From JAICUY01 sp963716585 (GTDB lineage: Bacteria > Chloroflexota > Limnocylindria > QHBO01), in contig CAVQTN010000004.1 in NCBI GenBank assembly GCA_963716585.1, positions 744,001 through 808,000 of the forward strand: DNA of 64,000 bases, given 5' to 3'. This document shows, piece after piece, positions 61,733 through 64,000 of the stretch. The position numbers and the translations under genes were made by a program. Below the pieces are notes generated by a model. The model saw only the letters and a program-made list of their open reading frames with translations. It did not search any database and was not told the origin of the DNA. Every line of letters starts with the position of its first letter. Within the stretch, counting starts at the first letter, position 1.

Positions 61733-63493
61733 GTGGCAGCCGACCTGATCCACGATGCCCGCGACCTCGGAGCCATCTTGGCACGCGTCGGCGAGGGCAT
61801 CAGCATCCAGGAGCCAGGTGGCGCACTGGTGTACGCAAACCCGGCCGCCCTCGAGCTGATCGGCTACCGGACCCTCGACGAGCTGCTCGCGACGCCGGTC
61901 GCGCAGGTGCTCGACCGATTCGAGCTCCTTGACGAGGACGGATCGCCGCTCGGGGCTGACCGGCTTCCCGGTCGCCTCGCCCTGCGCCGCCAGACGCCAC
62001 CGCCGGTGTTGCTCCGCTTCCGTGTCAAGGCGACGGGCGAAGAGCGCTACGCGGTCGTCCGCTCGGAGCCGATCCTCGATGAACGCGGGGAGCTGGTGTA
62101 CGTGGTCAACACGTTTCACGACCAGACCGACGAGCAGCACACCCAGCGCTCGCTGCGCTTTCTGGCTGACGCCGGCGCGGCGCTCTCGACATCGCTCGAC
62201 TACGAAGAGACGCTCCGCAACCTGACGAGGCTGAGCGTCCCGGTCCTCGCCGACTGGTGCGCGATCGACGTGCTCGATGCCGACGGCGAGGTGCACCGCG
62301 TCGGGATTCACCATCGCGATCCGGCCAAGCTGGCGCTCGCCGAGGAGCTGCAGCAACGGTTCCCACCGGCGCAGGACACCCGAACCGGCGTGGCCGGCGT
62401 GCTGGCCTCGGGGCGGTCGCTGCTGGTGGAGGAGATCACCGATGCGCAGATCGCCGAATGGCCCGATGTGCAGCTGCATGGTGCCGAATATCTGCACCTG
62501 CTGCGCTCCATCGGGCTGCGATCGCTGATCATCGCGCCGCTGTTGGCCAGCGACCGCGTCATCGGCGCGCTGACGCTCGTCTCGACCGAGTCGGGGCGCC
62601 GCTATGGGCGCGGCGACCTGTCCGTTGCGGAGCTGCTGGGGATGCGCGCCGGACTCGCCGTGCAGAACTCGCGGCTCTACCACGAAACCGAGCGCGCCGT
62701 GGCGCTGCGCGATCGGTTCCTGCAGGTCGCCGCACACGAGCTGCTGACCCCGATCACCATCGTGCGCGGCTACGCTCAATCGCTGCAACGCCTGGTGCAG
62801 CGTCAGCTCGATGCGTCACCCGGCGGCGAGTCGGTGACGCTCGACAGGGTGCGACTGCAACGGTCGCTGAGCCAGGTCGATCGTGCAGCGGATCGGCTCA
62901 GCCAGCTCGTCGGCGACCTGCTTGACGTGACGCGCCTGCAGGGTGGCTCGCTGGTGGCCACCCGGGGACCGGTGAACCTGTCCGCGCTGGTCAGCAGCGC
63001 AGTCGACGCCATGCGCGTCCAGCAGGCGGAGGGCCGCTACGCCTCCGACGTGGAGCTCGCGCTCGACCTGCCGGAGGGGGGCAGCGTGATCGGTTCCTGG
63101 GATGAGCTGCGCCTGGAGCAGGTGATCTTCAACGTGCTCGACAACGCGGTCAAGTACTCATCCGCCGGCGGTCGGGTGCGGCTGCAGCTGGGGATCGACG
63201 GCGACGAGGCCCGCATCGACGTCAGCGACGCGGGGCTGGGAATACCGGCGGATCAGCTGGTCGCCATCTTCGAGCCATTCCATCGAACTTCCAACGCCAA
63301 TGCCCATGCCAGCGGGATGGGCATGGGCCTGGCGGTCTGCCGCGAGATCGTCAATATCCACGACGGCTGGATCCGCGCCGCGAGCCCGGGAATCGGCCGC
63401 GGCAGCACCTTCAGCATCGGGCTGCCCGGAGCATCGCTGCAGGCCTCCCCGCCCGAAAGCCAGGCGGTCGACGCCGAAGCTCCCCCGTCCTGA
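61733..63493 (+). CDS. PAS-GAF sensor histidine kinase
   Basis: A 586-residue soluble kinase. A PAS domain (ILARVGEGISIQEPGGALVYANPAALELIGY) and PAC part (RYAVVRSEPILDERGELVYVVNTFHDQTDE) precede a GAF domain (LSVPVLADWCAIDVLDADGEVHRV to GIRSLIIAPLL-type strands). HisKA is LQVAAHELLTPITIVRGYAQSL. The ATPase domain is FNVLDNAVKYS, VSDAGLGIPADQLVAIFEPFHR and GMGLAVCREIVNIHDG. The GTG start is the first in-frame candidate after the regulator and has no strong ribosome binding site. No membrane segment is present, so the signal is likely cytoplasmic. Confidence 0.88.
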   Translation: MAADLIHDARDLGAILARVGEGISIQEPGGALVYANPAALELIGYRTLDELLATPVAQVLDRFELLDEDGSPLGADRLPGRLALRRQTPPPVLLRFRVKATGEERYAVVRSEPILDERGELVYVVNTFHDQTDEQHTQRSLRFLADAGAALSTSLDYEETLRNLTRLSVPVLADWCAIDVLDADGEVHRVGIHHRDPAKLALAEELQQRFPPAQDTRTGVAGVLASGRSLLVEEITDAQIAEWPDVQLHGAEYLHLLRSIGLRSLIIAPLLASDRVIGALTLVSTESGRRYGRGDLSVAELLGMRAGLAVQNSRLYHETERAVALRDRFLQVAAHELLTPITIVRGYAQSLQRLVQRQLDASPGGESVTLDRVRLQRSLSQVDRAADRLSQLVGDLLDVTRLQGGSLVATRGPVNLSALVSSAVDAMRVQQAEGRYASDVELALDLPEGGSVIGSWDELRLEQVIFNVLDNAVKYSSAGGRVRLQLGIDGDEARIDVSDAGLGIPADQLVAIFEPFHRTSNANAHASGMGMGLAVCREIVNIHDGWIRAASPGIGRGSTFSIGLPGASLQASPPESQAVDAEAPPS

Positions 63494-63509
63494 CCCTGCC
63501 ACGCCGCCG

Positions 63510-64000
63510 TCAGCAGCTGTGGTCGGCGTCGAACCTGCCCGAGAAGTACTGGCTCAGCTCGACGCCGCCCTGCGTGAAGCCGGCGCCGGCGCAGCTCTGC
63601 AGTGCGCCCGCGAGCGTGCTCGCACCGGCGACCCAGCTGCGATGGCCGATGAAGGCGGTCGTATCGCCGGTGATCCGGCTCCACATCCGCGGCGCGGAAT
63701 AGAAACCCACGCTCGCAACATCGACCGACTCGAGATATGCCACCGCGCCCTGCAGCGAGGCGACATTCAGCGAGGTGTCGTCACGCCACGAATTGGCCGT
63801 CTCCACGTCGAGCCACCAGCGGTTGGCGACCGGCGTGCGCGTGGCCTGCGCATCGGCCAGGCCGAGGGAGATGTAGGCATCAAGGGCCGTCGCATAGGCG
63901 TCCTGCGCCGCGTTCCAGCCGTAGTCGAACGCGCAGTCGGCGGTGTCCGGATTGGACGTCTCGCAACGGCGCGGCTGAGTCTGGCCAGATGGCCAATGCG
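63510..64000 (-). CDS. Partial GH25/DUF1906-like glycoside hydrolase domain protein
   Basis: The frame is open to the window's right edge, giving 163 codons ending with DADHSC. It holds NRWWLDVETANSWRDDTSLNVASLQGAVAYLESVDVASVGFYSAPRMWSRITGD, which resembles the lysozyme-like GH25 (or DUF1906) barrel: an Asp/Glu pair in WLDVE and FYSAPRMW-like strands. It is probably a secreted cell-wall or polysaccharide hydrolase. The N-terminus is missing, so a signal peptide cannot be checked. It is convergent with the kinase. Confidence 0.7.
   Translation of the reverse strand, partial: HWPSGQTQPRRCETSNPDTADCAFDYGWNAAQDAYATALDAYISLGLADAQATRTPVANRWWLDVETANSWRDDTSLNVASLQGAVAYLESVDVASVGFYSAPRMWSRITGDTTAFIGHRSWVAGASTLAGALQSCAGAGFTQGGVELSQYFSGRFDADHSC

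Overview
This is a GC-rich, densely packed bacterial chromosome segment. I infer Chloroflexota (Limnocylindria-like), mainly from the gene mix: a long Lhr helicase, an actinobacterial-style glycogen synthase, F420-type oxidoreductase debris, a phosphoketolase, and a copper nitrite reductase with an extra cupredoxin domain. The phylum is inference. I see no rRNA, tRNA, CRISPR array, phage genes or transposase gene. Seven otherwise full-length genes carry nine single-base frameshifts, so either the assembly has residual indels or many genes are decaying.

Layout. 1-4382: a DUF885 protein, an O-acetyltransferase, a LigC-type DNA ligase and a beta-CASP RNase. 4383-6644: a gene-free stretch with a palindromic repeat, then an ECF sigma factor and its membrane anti-sigma. 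6754-11228: Lhr helicase with a LexA-like box in front. 11229-13654: a second repeat copy, a truncated luciferase-like oxidoreductase and a CopB-type ATPase with a histidine repeat. 13694-17685: an OmpR-type two-component pair, glutamate dehydrogenase and two unknowns. 17941-29279: DoxX, GNAT, CoA-transferase, phosphoketolase, acetate kinase, two universal stress proteins, a P2-type ATPase and a CBS protein. 29466-36353: SDR, flavodoxin, redoxin-like, DUF2249 and hemerythrin proteins, an Fe-S type regulator, a SufT-like factor, an NnrS-like membrane protein and a flavin reductase. 36420-44340: AhpD, cupin, a molybdenum oxidoreductase fused to cytochrome b, P450, DUF488, and nirK with a membrane partner. 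44489-46656: a DevS/DevR-like two-component system. 46653-52090: SRPBCC, DoxX, LiaF-like, MFS, glycogen synthase and a TMEM175-like channel. 52105-53081: an XRE regulator between two near-identical 130-bp structured repeats. 53105-56667: copA with a CsoR/RcnR-like operator, a YHS protein and a ferritin-VIT1 fusion. 56703-60252: a four-gene ABC-2 operon. 60269-63493: esterase, response regulator and histidine kinase. 63510-64000: a partial GH25/DUF1906-like protein.

How it may work together. The middle of the window reads as a low-oxygen and nitric-oxide survival locus. The kinase at 44489 has a GAF domain with a DevS-like HPPM motif, and its response regulator has a DevR-like recognition helix. 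Candidate DevR-like 14-bp dyads (GGGCC-N4-GGCCC) lie in front of the universal stress proteins, the CBS protein, the phosphoketolase operon, both DoxX genes, the hemerythrin-side genes and the nirK/kinase divergent promoter. An 11-mer core, GGCCATTCGGC, recurs exactly at three of these sites. This resembles a DosR dormancy regulon in composition (universal stress proteins, CBS protein, CtpF-like ATPase) joined to nitrite reduction, hemerythrin and phosphoketolase/acetate-kinase ATP generation. Copper handling (CopB, CopA, YHS) fits the demand for copper in NirK.
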